Shown here: positions 48,650 through 59,600 of the stretch, piece after piece | Position numbering within the stretch: the stretch's first letter is position 1 | How the letters are laid out: each line of letters opens with the position of its first letter | NCBI GenBank assembly: GCA_951799405.1 | Contig: OX637339.1 | Location: forward strand, 5,456,001 to 5,520,000 | Length of the DNA stretch: 64,000 bases | Reading direction: 5' to 3' | Source: Agapetus fuscipes | Lineage: Eukaryota > Arthropoda > Insecta > Trichoptera > Glossosomatidae | The notes under the pieces: model-generated | Told to the model about the DNA's origin: nothing | The model's input: only the letters and a program-made list of their open reading frames with translations | Database searches by the model: none | Position numbers and translations under genes: made by a program

Positions 48650-50220
48650 TGGGACAACTTCGAGATTTTTTATTTCGTAGCTTGGGAATTTTCACTTAAT
48701 TTTTTTTTTTTTTAATTGATTAATTATGTCTTTATTTAACATAATTTGAAATAAAAAAGAAACTTCTATCCGTCCGTCTTTATAAAAAAGATACATCAAA
48801 AATAATCGGATATTTGTTTTAAAGTTACAACTTCAAGATTTTTTATTTCGTAGCTTGGGAATTTCCACTTAAATTTTATTGGCTTAATTGATTTATTATG
48901 TCTTTAATTAACATAATTTGAAATGAAAAAGAAACTTGTATGCGTCCGTATTTGAAAAAAATTACATCAAAAAATAATCGAAATTTTCTTATAAAGTACC
49001 AAATTTAAGATTTTTTATTTCGTAGCTTGGGAATTTCCACTTAAATTTTATTGGCTTAATTGATTAATTATGTCTTTAATTAACATAATTTGAAATAAAA
49101 AAGAAACTTGTATGCGTCCGTAATTGAAAAAAAGTACATCAAAAAATAATCGGAATTTTCTTATAAAGTTCCAAGTTCAAGATTTTTTATTTCGTAGCTT
49201 GGGAATTTCCACTTAAATTTTATTGGCTCAATTAATTAATTATGACTTTAATTAACATAATTTGAAATCAAAAAGAAACTTCTATCCGTCCGTCTTTATA
49301 AAAAATTACATCAAAAAATAATCGAAATTTTCTTATAAAGTACCAAATTTAAGATTTTTTATTTCGTAGCTTGGGAATTTGCACTTAAATTTTATTGGCT
49401 TAATTAATTAATTATGTCTTTAATTAACATAAATTGAAATAAAAAAGAAACTTCTATCCGTCCGTCTTTATAAAAAAGATACATCGAAAAATAATCGGAT
49501 TTTTGTTTTAAAGTTCCAATTTCAAGATTTTTTATTTCGTAGCTTGGGAATTTCCACTTAAATTTTATTGGCTTAATTGAATAATTATGTCTTTAATTAA
49601 CATAATTTGAAATAAAAAAGAAACTTGTATGCGTCCGTAATTGAAAAAAATTACATCAAAAAATAATCGGAATTTTTTTATAAAGTACCAAATTCAAGAT
49701 TTTTTATTTCGTAGCTTGGGAATTTCCACTTAAATTTTATTGGCTTAATTGATTGATTATGTATTTAATTAACATAATTTGAAATAAAAAAGAAACTTGT
49801 ATGCGTCCGTATTTGAAAAAAATTACATCAAAAAATAATCGGAATTTTCTTATAAAGTACCAAATTCAAGATTTTTTATTTCGTAGCTTGGGAATTTCCA
49901 CTTAAATTTTATTAGCTTAATTGATTGATTATGTCTTTAATTAACATAATTTGAAATAAAAAAGAAACTTCTATGCGTCCGTATTTGAAAAAAATTACAT
50001 CAAAAAATAATCGAAATTTTCTTATAAAGTACCAAATTCAAGATTTTTTATTTCGTAGCTTGGGAATTTCCACTTAAATTTTATTAGCTTAATTAATTAA
50101 TTATGTCTTAAATTAACATAATTTGAAATAAAAAAGAAACTTGTATGCGTCAGTGTTTGAGAAAAATTAAATCAAAAAACGTTCAATACTGTTATAAATA
50201 TGTAAATTTAAAAGAAAAAA
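48650..50220. repeat. AT-rich tandem array, unit about 172 bp, roughly nine copies
   Basis: The marker ATTTCGTAGCTTGGGAATT recurs at about 48672, 48845, 49017, 49189, 49361, 49534, 49706, 49878 and 50050, i.e. every 172-173 bp. A degenerate copy follows at about 50380-50560. Units end with TATGCGTCCGT(A/C) blocks. No coding potential. Confidence 0.95.
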
Positions 50221-50907
50221 TAATCATAGTTCGGAACTTTTTACAACTTTGTTTTTTTGGTGCAATGATGTATAATATTATATATTTACATAAACTGAAA
50301 TAAAAAATTGCACTCTACTACTTAATTTTCGAAAAACATTCCACCTAAAGAAACTCGGTCAAATTGTTGAAAATTTGCAAATATCAAAATTTTTTTTTTC
50401 GCATCTCGGAAATTTCCACTTAAATTTTTTTGGCTCTATTGATTTATTATACCTTAAATTTACATAAATTAAAATAAAAAAGGAACTTCTATGCGTCCAT
50501 ATCTATGAGAAATTCCATTTTACTAAAAGGGCTGTAAGTGGGGGGATCAGAATTTTTCTTTTAAGTTAATGGTTATTTTCAATAGTTTTTAGTATTGTCT
50601 TTCAAATTGCATATTTAAAATTTCATTTTTTTATTGTTTTATTACTTTATAATTAAGTTATAACCTTTTTTTTTATATGGGGAAATTTAAATTTTGGGCT
50701 GGCACCTGTCAGGCTGGCGTCACAGGCGTTGTCACTGTGACACTGTGACATTTGACAGTAGCTAAAATCACGGAGCCATATTAACTAATGTTCCCTTACG
50801 TAAAAATCAATTTCCTCACATTTAGACGAGATTTTTAAGTGATCCGGATCTTTAAACTGTCAGCGAAACTTGAAAAAAAATTCTAACCTAGAAATACTAG
50901 AATAAAA

Positions 50908-52743
50908 ATGGAATTCGAAATATTCCTCGAGATTTACAACTTGAAATCCAGCGCAGAAGAAGATGTTTTGGAATGTCCACTTGAAACATTGCAGTCATTG
51001 TGCGTTTACAAATATTGTCATCTATCAAAAGAAAACTTGAAGTTAGTTTTGACTGATGTTGATATAAAGTTGCCTCGAGTCAGGATGACAATACCCAAAG
51101 GTGCGTTTGACATTTTAAATGAGAGCAAACTATCTTGGCAAGTATCTTCTTGCAAGTTGCCCGTCATAACATCTGACACAACCATTGTGACAGGTTTGTG
51201 TGCCGTGGCTCGACACCTTTGCAAACGCAGAAAACAAAAGGTTGGCAATGACTGCGAGCACCCTGACGGAATTCTCGGGTTCAGAAGTGGATGCTTGCAA
51301 GCCCCTAACGAGGTGTCGGTTTGGACCAAGTTTTGTGAAATAGAATTGATCGCATCAACCCAACAATTGATCAGGAACGTATCTGATAAAATTGAAACAG
51401 AGACTGTTTTGTTGCCCGTTGATGTCGCTAGATTTGAAGGGCATTTAGGTAAACCTGTCAAGGTTCACAACGTATACAAGCTAGCTCGGGACTTAGCTAA
51501 AGTTTCTATTCAAGATAAAAAGAACAATTCAAGTGGTGATATTGTAAAAGGCGAATCTTCTCGTGAAAAAGTAAAACAGAGGAATTGGAAATCAAACAAA
51601 TCGTCAGTCATCATCGAGAGCTCTACACCCATAGAAGACTTGGATCTGCATCATGAATACGCTGAGGGACCTTTCCTTACTCTGGCAGATGTCTTTCTTT
51701 ATCCTCTCTACTCGCTAATCTTTAGATTTTATGAAATAGATAAACTGACAGATCTTATCCCTAAGACTATAAAGTGGTTTAGAAAACTGCAGTCAATAAG
51801 TGCCTTCAAAGAAATCAATGATATTTTAAGGAATACACAAGTAGAGTATAGTGAACTAAGAAAAGAGAATATTTCTTACAATTTACCGATAGTTAATGAT
51901 GTCAGCCTTTACAAAAGTGATCCTAAAAGAAGCAATCCAAAGAAAAGGATCTTTACTAAAGAAGATGAAGTAGACAAAGCATTGGAACTGATAAGCAATG
52001 GACTAGAAATGCCCATAACTGACAATACATACTGTGATAAGTATAAGATAGATTGGTCGACTGTTCCTGATGACGCAGGGCCTTACGGAGGCCATCTACC
52101 TGACGTAAGGATGAAAAGAAAAGCTCAGCAACTGGAGAACTTGGCTGTGGCTGTGCTGCAGCTCGCTAAGAACGGAGACAAGATAATAGACTTCTGCAGC
52201 GGCAGCGGACACTTAGGGATCTTGCTTGCTCATCTGTTGCCAAAGTGCACCATCATCCTGTTGGAAAACAAAGAACAATCCCTGCAAAGGGCTCAGAGCA
52301 GAGTGAAGAGCTTGGGGTACAAGAATGTATACTTCTTTCAGTGCAACTTGGATTTCTTTCATGGAAAATTTCAGATTGGTGCAGCCTTGCACGCCTGCGG
52401 TGTCGCTACGGACTTGGTTTTGGATAATTGTATCAAAGCAAACGCTTCCTTTGTAATTTGTCCATGTTGCTACGGGTTCTTGCATTCCACGAGCAGATTG
52501 GAATATCCTAGAAGTCCTATGTTTGCCAGTATCCCCGTAAACAAGTACATGTGCATAGGGCACGCGGCAGATCAGACCCATGCAGATCACCGTCTGGAGC
52601 ACCGAGGGGCGCGCTGCATGGCTGTCATAGACTCAGATCGGGCACATCTAGCTGTCAACCATGGGTACTCTGTAACCCTCACAAGACTTGATCCTCTAAA
52701 TTGTACACCCAAAAACATGATGATCATTGGTGTTTCCTCGTGA
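50908..52743 (+). CDS. GSTCD: GSTCD-like protein: GST C-terminal-like domain plus methyltransferase domain
   Basis: Single-exon gene of 611 residues, close to human GSTCD (633). The biochemical role is not established for the family; the C-terminal half is an S-adenosylmethionine-dependent methyltransferase fold, so a methyl-transfer role is inferred. Seen in the sequence: a GST C-terminal-like helical region around residues 252-300 (GPFLTLADVFLYPLYSL), the family block GPYGGHLPDVRMKRKAQQLE at about 390-410, motif I IIDFCSGSGHLG at about 426-437, HACG at 495-498, and PCCYG at 519-523, a motif also found in related RNA-methyltransferase-like proteins. The start ATG has a good context (AAAATGG). 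It is divergent from GET1 and convergent with the Tom40-like gene, whose stop is about 200 bp away. The frame is intact. Confidence 0.92.
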   Translation: MEFEIFLEIYNLKSSAEEDVLECPLETLQSLCVYKYCHLSKENLKLVLTDVDIKLPRVRMTIPKGAFDILNESKLSWQVSSCKLPVITSDTTIVTGLCAVARHLCKRRKQKVGNDCEHPDGILGFRSGCLQAPNEVSVWTKFCEIELIASTQQLIRNVSDKIETETVLLPVDVARFEGHLGKPVKVHNVYKLARDLAKVSIQDKKNNSSGDIVKGESSREKVKQRNWKSNKSSVIIESSTPIEDLDLHHEYAEGPFLTLADVFLYPLYSLIFRFYEIDKLTDLIPKTIKWFRKLQSISAFKEINDILRNTQVEYSELRKENISYNLPIVNDVSLYKSDPKRSNPKKRIFTKEDEVDKALELISNGLEMPITDNTYCDKYKIDWSTVPDDAGPYGGHLPDVRMKRKAQQLENLAVAVLQLAKNGDKIIDFCSGSGHLGILLAHLLPKCTIILLENKEQSLQRAQSRVKSLGYKNVYFFQCNLDFFHGKFQIGAALHACGVATDLVLDNCIKANASFVICPCCYGFLHSTSRLEYPRSPMFASIPVNKYMCIGHAADQTHADHRLEHRGARCMAVIDSDRAHLAVNHGYSVTLTRLDPLNCTPKNMMIIGVSS

Positions 52744-52949
52744 GCAAATAATGAAAACTCAAAAGAGAATGAAATATAGAAGAAGCATTTTGGAAACATT
52801 CATGTTTCTATAATTTTTAAACTGTGACATATCCTGTAAAATTATTGATGGGAGAATAGTGTATGTGATATAAAAGTGATGTTTATTGATATTTACAAAT
52901 TGTCCAACAATATAAAATATTTTTCAAGCATTAACAGTTTATTTAATAA

Positions 52950-53906
52950 TTACATCGTCACTTCGAAACCTATTCCAAAATTAGTTTTATCTCTAAAGTT
53001 AGTCATGGCGCTCAACACCATGTTCACGTCCAGATTATTATCTGAGTAGACACCGGACCTCAACAAGTTGATCCCAACTCTACCATTGGTGTCTACAGAA
53101 GTTCGCAGAATGAATTCTTTGTCTATCCACTGGCAAGCTAAAGAAGCAGTCGCTCTCTTACTTTCAAAGCAAAAATCTAAAATAGAACCAATACTGAATT
53201 GCTCCGTTGACTTCTTAAATAAACACGCTTGCAGTCCTTTTGATCCTACGGAGCCGGTGATGAGTGCTTTGTCGTCGTGGTTGTAAGATCCCACAATGTT
53301 GAGTCGAGCCGCTTCTAAAGTCATGGCTTGGCCTGCTTGTAGTGCCACCTCAGCTCCTAATGCGAGCTTCTTGTTGACTTCACGCAGATAGTGGACAGCG
53401 AGCTCTCCGCTAGAAATGCCGACATTTGACAAGGAAAGTGAGCCTGTGTAATTATTTCCGTAATAATCCATCACACACTCTACGGATCCAGCTCCTAGAT
53501 GCTGCACGTGGGCAAGTATAGTGCACTTCATTTCCTTAGAAAAATCATGTTGAAATACCAAGTTACTGAACCCAGCTTTATTCAACTCGTCGGAGTATTT
53601 TTTAGATTCTCTGCCTATGTATTTGTTGTAAGGTTTATAATACTCTAACTCGGACTTATCCAGATTAAGATTGAAGTTATAAGTGAGGCCCTCGCTGAGC
53701 TCACTGTTGAAAATAATGTTGGCTCCATTGAAGCAAGTCGGATAGAGGTTCTTTGTTTTGTGGTTTATGTCAATCAGCAAGCCAGGTCCATTGAAGAAGT
53801 ACATCTTCCTGTAACCTGTCATCATGTCATTGACATTTGGCAGCCTCCTGGGTAATCTGACTCGATCTTTGATTGAAGATATCTCCTTATCCAAGTTGGA
53901 CAGCAT
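52950..53906 (-). CDS. Tom40-like mitochondrial outer-membrane import porin, intronless
   Basis: A 318-residue member of the porin-3 (Tom40/VDAC) family, most like Tom40, the beta-barrel channel of the TOM translocase through which precursor proteins enter mitochondria. Visible family features: the segment DMMTGYRKMYF near residue 27, alternating beta-strand patterns throughout, AVHYLREVNKKLALGAEV around the middle (canonical Tom40: VAHYLQ...LALGGEL), a VDTNGRVG turn (canonical VDSNW), and the C-terminal beta-signal-like end NFGIGFEVTM. It lacks the proline/glycine-rich N-terminal extension of canonical Tom40. It has no intron and its sequence is divergent, which suggests a retrotransposed paralogue, comparable in kind to testis-expressed Tom40 paralogues in flies. 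Minus-strand AATAAA signals lie at 52938-52943 and 52882-52887. The frame is intact. Which TOM function it keeps is unknown. Confidence 0.85.
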   Translation of the reverse strand: MLSNLDKEISSIKDRVRLPRRLPNVNDMMTGYRKMYFFNGPGLLIDINHKTKNLYPTCFNGANIIFNSELSEGLTYNFNLNLDKSELEYYKPYNKYIGRESKKYSDELNKAGFSNLVFQHDFSKEMKCTILAHVQHLGAGSVECVMDYYGNNYTGSLSLSNVGISSGELAVHYLREVNKKLALGAEVALQAGQAMTLEAARLNIVGSYNHDDKALITGSVGSKGLQACLFKKSTEQFSIGSILDFCFESKRATASLACQWIDKEFILRTSVDTNGRVGINLLRSGVYSDNNLDVNMVLSAMTNFRDKTNFGIGFEVTM

Positions 53907-56475
53907 CTTATCAAATTTATTTCTACACTAAACACCTTAAACAACTGAGCAATTTAACTGACACAACTGTTTGTCCACCATTCAAACAAACTGTTTATTT
54001 TTATCACATAGGTCACAACTCAAGTGATGTAATCAACACAAGTGTCAAATAATAATATTGGCCAGTTTTTTACATGTTCAAAAATAAATTACATAATACT
54101 TGAACCTCACTAGGTACTTACTTCTTTATCATCTTTCTCGTATATATACCTCAATGTCTTTCTCATAATTATTATCATCAAAAGTGAAATCATTGTATTC
54201 AAGGTCACATCAGAGAATGATCTTTGTAGGGATTATTTAAAAAAAAATGCAATCATCCACACTTTATAAAAGTTTACAAACATGATTATTTTTCAGAACT
54301 ACCAGGAATATGAATGTTTTTTATAAAAAAAATAGTCACAGCATCAAAACTAAACTTATAATTAGGTATCACTCCTCTTGATGTAGGATTGTGAACGATT
54401 TTTTCAACAGCAACTTTTTTAATGCATTGAGGCTGCAAAAAAATGTAATTCAACTTTTTTAAATACTTACCTACCTACTCATAAGAAAATAAGAATAATA
54501 CATAGGTAATGCAATTAGAATTTTCCTTCATGAAGATCCAAAATCATAGTTGTTTTTTGTGTAGGTAGAGAGTTAGAATATAAACCAAGATATCTTGTAA
54601 AACCAAAAGATATTGCACATTGGAGCAAAGAGAAAAGTGTTCAGAGATCATGTAACCAGAATGGATTTTTCCACAACTCTAAAATTCCAGCTAAACAAAT
54701 ATCACCAGGCCATTGCTGTCCCAGGTAATCAATAAAAAAACTTTCTGAAAAAAAACCCCCTAGAAATTTAGGGCGATGTCACCTGATCTGGAAGTCTCAT
54801 CACATCGGTAATTCCTACCTACCGAATATCGGTAATATTTGTATGAAGACTTATCAGCTGTTCACTTGCGGCCATCTTAGATTGACAGGTACAAAATTAC
54901 CGATACTCGGTAGTTAAGAATTACCATGGTGATGAGACTTCCAGCCCTGTTCTACCAATTGCAAATATTTTTTTATCAAATCTGGAATAGCATTTCAGGC
55001 AAATTTCAGAAGTCAAAAATCATGTCTGATTAGTGAATGGTTTCTGCCTTGTGTCTGTGTTTTTGTTTCTGATAAATGTTTTATTGGCAACTTAATATTA
55101 CTACACTGTATATTTTTTTCTTTCATTGGAACAAATAATTTGTCAAATCAGGATCAACATGGTGGTAAGTCAAACACAAACATTTAGAAAACATTGTTTA
55201 ATATGTTCATTTCTTGATGATACTTATAAAAATAACTTTATATGGCATTTCAGATGACTAAAAACCAACTGGCTTTATGGCACTATTTTAGAATTCATTA
55301 CTTTTACAAAAATATATTTGATCCAGTTTTTTGCATTGAAGAGACACAGCTCCTGACACAATTGAATATGACTCCAACAAAACATTGAAAATTTGACCTT
55401 CTCAACAATCATGGTTTGTTATTTTTTTTTTTTAATTTCATATAAAATATTTTATCTATCCTTATAAAACAAACTTAATAATTTTGTAACAATTTCACTG
55501 GAGATATGAGTCGTATAGAAACAAAGCCGGCAGTCAAAAAATGGAAAACATTATTTTTTGTTTTTCCAAATATTTATTTCATTTAAAAATAAAATGTAGA
55601 TGCCGCCTTTGATTGTATGCAACTAAATACAATGACAGGTGTTTTGAGTATACACATGACAACATTCAGTCTATTTTCTGTGCTATTAATAAAATTTAAA
55701 CATTGCAACAAATACTTTAACACAACAACATCTGCATTTTGAAAAACTTACCTAAATAATGTTCACTTATAGAATACATGATTAAAACAAGAGCCAGTTT
55801 TACAAAAGCTTTCAATTTGATTGAAGCTATTCAAATGTTTTTTCCAAATATTTTAATAATTCTACCAAAATATTTTTTTTCGAAGACAGATTATTTTGAA
55901 TCAAAGTGTAGGTTAAGATTTTTAGTAATGCACAGATTTATAATTTGTATACATTGGGCAATTTGAAAAATTGGTTGTTATATGAGTGGCATAAAATCAA
56001 AGGTGGCAACATAAAGATACGGAAACACTGAAAATTGCATTCTCTGTGTTTCCATATATTTATTCTCATTAAGAGAAATCGTCACCTATGATTCTGTGTA
56101 ACTTACATTCAAAATAACTTAAAAGTTATCAAAAAGTAAACTTACTTTCAAAAACAAATCCCAATGCAAATAAAAATTTAGAAGAGTAAGTAAGAGCATG
56201 TAAATTTATCCCTCGCCAAGTGACTGAATATAAAAAGTTATCAGTTGTTTCAAAAACATTTGATAGTAAACTTTTGTATTGCGATTAATAAAATATCTTA
56301 CCGTAGCTGCATTCTAATGTAAAAAATATAACAAATTGATGAGCAAAACGTACAAGTTTAAAAAGTTCAGTAAAATATGGCTTCAACAAGTAAGTAGACT
56401 TTTAATATTTTAAGAATAAAAGTTCTCATATCACAAAATTATGGCGGCAAAGTACCTAATGTTCTTCTTTCTTTT
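53907..56475. other. Intergenic region between Tom40-like and branching-enzyme genes
   Basis: AT-rich, with one MITE (54788-54949). An ATGGTG followed by GTAAGT at 55160 resembles a tiny first exon, but no continuation could be supported. Confidence 0.4.
54788..54949. mobile_element. Palindromic MITE (GGAAGTCTCATCAC family), copy 2
   Basis: Same ends and centre as 27554-27726, intergenic between the Tom40-like and branching-enzyme genes. Confidence 0.8.
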
Positions 56476-56481
56476 TTTATT
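56476..56481 (-). terminator. Polyadenylation signal of the branching-enzyme gene
   Basis: AATAAA on the minus strand, about 120 bp past the stop codon at 56602. Chosen because it is the first canonical hexamer downstream. Confidence 0.5.
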
Positions 56482-56601
56482 TCTTTTTTTTTTACTTTAA
56501 ATTGTACACAAGTATGAGTTTACCATCATTATTGTTTTTGGAAGCCCAATTTTTTACATTTTCTTTTGTGAAATATGTTTCTGTATTGCTGTTTTGTCTC
56601 T

Positions 56602-59600
56602 TCAATAATTGGCATAAATGATAGCTGTGCGGCAGGGTAAGTAGGCCTGAAACAAAATCAAAAACATGTGTATTAGAAAAAAATGTGACTGTAAAAATAG
56701 CGCCACTTTTTATCGCGTTATTCCTGAAGGTCATCCATGTGGCATGCGGTTTGTGTCTTTCAATAGATAATAGTCTAATGAGAAGAGCTGTTAATATCTA
56801 AATATTTTCATGTTTTAAATTAGATTCACCATTAGTACACATTTGGCCAATTGAAATAACTGGTTTTACTGAGAAGAACGGGTTTCTCAACCTTTTGTCA
56901 GTTGTCATCAGCGAGAGTGTCTCTGTCTCTGTAACACCGTAGGGGCAAGAACTCTTTAACAAAATGCTGAGAAAGTCTTTTTCACAAAAGGTTTGTTACA
57001 TTGAATTTACACAGAATCCAAATCAAAGAATTTACTATCCCAATTAGGTATTTGTATATATAGGAAGGTTGCAGATATTTAATAGGCAAGCTCTTGCTCT
57101 CACTTAAAAATAAGTCTTGCCAAATTACTAGCATTTGAGTTGCAAAAAGAGTCAATCCAGGATTTAAAAAAAAAAAACTCAGGCAATAATAAGATAAATA
57201 TATAGGTATATTTAGATTTTATTACTTGGATAGAGTCGCTGCGATTAGCCCACGGTGTCCCTTGAGATGAATGTACGCTGCCATCTACTTTAACACGATC
57301 AAACCCGCCATAAGCCGCACTATCTGATGATAGCACCACCTAAAAATAAATTTACCATTGAAATTTCAGCATAAAAACATTTGAGAGAAAAATAATGTTA
57401 CTTTTAAGGATTCTAGTCCGGAAAATGATAGTTAATCTTTTTATTGTCATTTGTGAGACTTTGAATGATAGGGTCCAAAATGACTAGGTTATGAATGAGT
57501 GCATTATAAATGAGAGTAAAAGTACAAAGGAGTACTTTGGGATTGGAACCTGCAGAGTAAGAAAAAGAGAAGAGCATGCATGAAAAGAGTGATGAATGTC
57601 CAGGAGATGAAAGTAGTACACAAGGAAAGAACGAAATGCCTCTAATAATATGTCTAATCTAAGTTGCAAAATATAAGTAACATTAGAGATTCACATTACA
57701 TGCATTTTCACAAAACAGACATGTTTAAGTTCGCGCTTAAATATGCCGCATGTAATCCTACAATATAAAAACCCAAATCTCAAATGGACATACACCCTGC
57801 AACTCCTGCCGACCTTCCCTGAAACAGGGGTGACATTGGCAAAGTGAACAATTTTCTACAGCATGGGTGGTCAGCCGGTAGTTATAATAATATTTTGGTT
57901 ATTTCTGCCGGTCGCATTCTCATCTCCACAACACGCTACACTCCGGGAGAACAAGGGTCTATTAAGACTGTAGTGTCATTGAATAAATATGTGATAGAAT
58001 TCATTGGATAATCTTACTTTGTAGTCTCCAGGAGCATCCACTCCCAGCCTGTAGTCGGTGAAACTTTGGTTTGGATGGAAGTTGAACACAAACAGGAGAC
58101 CAGCTCTCTCAAACGCTATCACTTTGTCTCCTTGGTGCTTGATGGATACATAAGCCTGAAACCAAATACAAATAAATTACACATCTAGATGGTTGCATTA
58201 ATTTTTACATAAAAAGAATTCAAATTATGGAAATTGTGAAGTTTGCTACATTAAAAAATATGATCCTAAGAAAATATTTTTTTGGAGAAGGTGGCAATAT
58301 CAAATCTACTATTGGACATACTTCTCCTAGGCCTGGTATTTTCAACGTTAGCATAGCGACTTTATACTGAATGCAAAGGATACGCTTATGTCAATTGTGT
58401 GGGTAGTTTTTTTTTTATCAGTTAAAAGTCACATAAGCTAATATATATTGAAAATACTGGCTGTAATGTTTGTTTTAGAAGAAAGAAGATACAAGAGTAG
58501 AAATGTAATAGACTCAGCACAAATTGGAAAAAATTGGATTATTTGTAAGCTACTTTTTTTATGCAGGAACTAATTTCCTACCTTTATTAACAGATGAATA
58601 CTCTATTTTTACAATGGCAGATAGCAGAGGCACCTTCAAACTTCACAGCCATGCATAGATCTGCTAACCACACTGAGTGCAAATCTGCTTGTGACGGTTC
58701 CATGATAGAATGGCACAGTGATAAAACAACACATGACATAACGACACAATTACAAAACAGCACAAGTCAAAACATCACATGACAAAACATTACATACCTA
58801 AAACAGAACATACCATAAACGGCACATGAAAAAACATCACATGAGAGAACATCACAAAACAGAAAAAAGGAAACACAATAAATAGCACGGCAAAAAAGTG
58901 AGACATGAAAAACGTGAGAAATGGAACTCATGCATATATTCTTTGGTAAAATTACAAAAATAAATTAACGCCCCCGATTATCATTATTAGATAAAAATGT
59001 GATGTTTGTCCTTGTGTTGTTTTGTTATATTGATGTATTTTCTGTGTTTTTTTTATCATTGTAATGTTTTATCATGTGATGTACTGTCATTGTGATGTCA
59101 TGTCACGTGAGGTTTTGTAATATGATGTTCTATAATGTGTTGTTTTGCCTCTGTGCCGTTGTTCTATCCTGTCACCGCTCGTGACGTCTATGATTAAAAA
59201 TAACTGTAAATGTGCAGCACTTACAGGGTTAGCGTGCAGCCAGCCATACTTTTCCTCCAGCAGGTTCATGTCGCGGTCAAAGTTGTTGAGATATTTGTAC
59301 TTCAGGAGCTCGTCATCCACGAGGTGCCACTGTCTGCGGGCGTAGTGGTACGAGGAGTTGTTGCCAGCGCGGGGGAAGTCCAGCCACTCGGGGTGGCCAA
59401 ACTCATTACCTGAAGACATTAATAGTGATAAGCGCACATAATAGTGATTAGTACTCTTCTTCTTGAGTGATGCCTCAGCCTGATTGAGCCGTGGCCTCCT
59501 TCAGCCTCTGCCTCCAGCTCTGCGTGTCCTCCTACGTCGCTGTCCACTTCACAACTTGTAGAAGCTGAGCCACATCCTTCCCCATTGATTTAGTTTAGTG

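Larger units (their letters stand above)
48130..50730. mobile_element. Inverted-repeat element carrying a 172-bp satellite
   Basis: Terminal inverted repeats of about 33 bp (CGCCTGTGACG(A/C)CAGCCTGACAGGTGCCAGCC) at 48131-48163 and about 50697-50729. The octamer GTCACTGT is found at 48122-48129 and 50731-50738 and is the likely 8-bp target duplication, with a 1-base asymmetry next to the repeats. The inside contains a copy of dispersed repeat C (48362-48600) and a tandem array. No transposase is visible, so it would be non-autonomous. The superfamily is unresolved. Confidence 0.7.

Noticed and set aside
51018..51461. 147-residue minus-strand open frame
   Set aside because: Antisense shadow of the GSTCD coding region.
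55148..55390. Tiny two-exon gene (ATGGTG, GTAAGT donor, then a 43-codon frame from 55256)
   Set aside because: No family resemblance, AT-rich composition, and no supporting downstream exon.
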